Source: CAZTXD01 sp964617995
GTDB taxonomy: Bacteria; Actinomycetota; Acidimicrobiia; Spongiisociales; ZC4RG35
Reading direction: 5' to 3'
NCBI GenBank assembly: GCA_964617995.1
Contig: CAZTXD010000199.1
Span: forward strand, 1-5,142
Length of the DNA stretch: 5,142 nt
In this document: in pieces, positions 4,812 through 5,142 of the stretch
Position numbering within the stretch: position 1 is the stretch's first letter
How the letters are laid out: each line of letters opens with the position of its first letter
Program-made: the position numbers and the translations under genes
The notes under the pieces: generated by a model
What the model saw: the letters and a program-made list of their open reading frames with translations, nothing else
Database searches by the model: none
What the model was told of the DNA's origin: nothing

Positions 4812-5142
4812 GGTGGGCTCCCATGGGTTTTCTGGTGGTAGCCGGGGGGCGGGATCTGAACCGCCACGTTCCGAACGGCTACCAACGAATAGCGGTTGAT
4901 ACCAACGGGTGTTGGGTCGTTTGTCTTCAGTCAGTCTGTCCCAAACGCGGCCCCTGACTCGCCGAAACATGCGACCGTATACGTCGGACAGCGCTTCGTC
5001 TCCCCATTTCGGGGATCCATGCGTCTCGCTCGGGCAATAGGCTTGAAGAGGGGCGGATTGGAGGAGAGACAGCGGATGTCGTGGAGGTTCGGCTTGAAGG
5101 TCATCTCTGATCTGGAGAGCCCTCCCCTTGTCGGAAGGAGCT
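4812..5142. other. Right-edge stretch without an assignable gene
   Basis: On the minus strand the first methyltransferase frame stays open back to the window edge (4500 to 5141, 214 codons without a start being required). It includes protein-like segments such as LQAYCPSETHGSPKWGDEAL and SDVYGRMFRRVRGRVWDRL, but I cannot match them to a family and their third codon positions are less GC-rich than in the plus-strand genes. A plus-strand frame from an ATG at 5019 is open to the edge (begins MRLARAIGLKRGG) but lacks a proper ribosome site. Small hairpins lie at 4902-4915 (CCAAC/GTTGG) and 5001-5015 (TCCCC/GGGGA), and GGCTTGAAG is repeated at 5040 and 5091. GGAAGGAG at 5133-5140 could be the ribosome site of a plus-strand gene starting just outside. 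Confidence 0.35.
4836..4884. repeat. Nested inverted repeat resembling a tRNA 3' end on the minus strand
   Basis: An outer stem TGGTAGCCG (4836-4844) pairs with CGGCTACCA (4876-4884). Inside it GGCGG (4848-4852) pairs with CCGCC (4861-4865) around an eight-base loop. Read on the minus strand, the inner arm carries GGTTCAGATCC and is followed by CCCGGCTACCACCA, like a tRNA T-arm and acceptor end. The T-loop has eight bases instead of seven and no anticodon or D-arm can be placed, so it is not an intact tRNA. It may be a tRNA remnant, an attachment-site relic or simply a structured spacer. Confidence 0.4.

Noticed and set aside
4836..4915. tRNA gene on the minus strand ending in CCACCA
   Set aside because: Only a T-arm and acceptor-like tail can be drawn; the T-loop has eight bases, the expected A58 position is G, and no anticodon or D-arm or matching 5' acceptor strand is present.
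4931..5104. Minus-strand frame of 57 residues beginning MTFKPNLHDIRC
   Set aside because: No ribosome site, no recognisable features, and a competing longer open frame covers the same bases.

Overview
The window is GC-rich and looks like actinobacterial chromosome, possibly from the Acidimicrobiia. This rests on three things: the codon use, an HD-GYP/LuxR protein of an actinobacterial type, and three plus-strand genes that lack a Shine-Dalgarno sequence but have a TAGnnT box 7-9 bases before the ATG, as in leaderless transcription. The taxonomic placement is inference.

Left part (1-3698), plus strand, densely coding. It holds, in order: the C-terminal end of a TetR-type repressor (1-225); a six-helix DUF998 membrane protein (316-978); a 523-residue regulator with a degenerate HD-GYP-like half, an intact HD-GYP half and a LuxR-type helix-turn-helix (1022-2593); and a compact FAD/NAD(P)-dependent monooxygenase-like flavoprotein (2619-3698). 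Gaps between genes are 90, 43 and 25 bases. The last three genes each carry their own promoter-like box, so they may be a row of individually transcribed genes rather than one operon. No shared pathway is evident. A regulatory protein next to a flavoprotein could be a sensor and target pair, but this is speculative.

Right part (3699-5142) is different: lightly coding, with genes on the minus strand and signs of decay. A class I SAM-dependent methyltransferase C-terminal half is split by a one-base frameshift at a run of four G and has lost its SAM-binding N-terminus. Downstream of it on the minus strand lie two small coupled genes with good Shine-Dalgarno sites. One encodes 50 residues. The other begins like a small actinobacterial protein family (MPRSIQDILDHADEL...) but its C-terminal half looks replaced by unrelated sequence. 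Several inverted repeats lie here: a perfect 10-bp stem at 3981-4004, a nested stem-loop at 4836-4884 resembling a tRNA 3' end, and smaller hairpins nearer the right edge. I read this part as an eroding accessory region.

I find no intact mobile element, CRISPR array, rRNA or tRNA, and no convincing new multi-gene system. The items most worth a second look are the dual HD-GYP/LuxR regulator, the shared leaderless promoter boxes, the small coupled minus-strand genes and the decay junctions around the methyltransferase.
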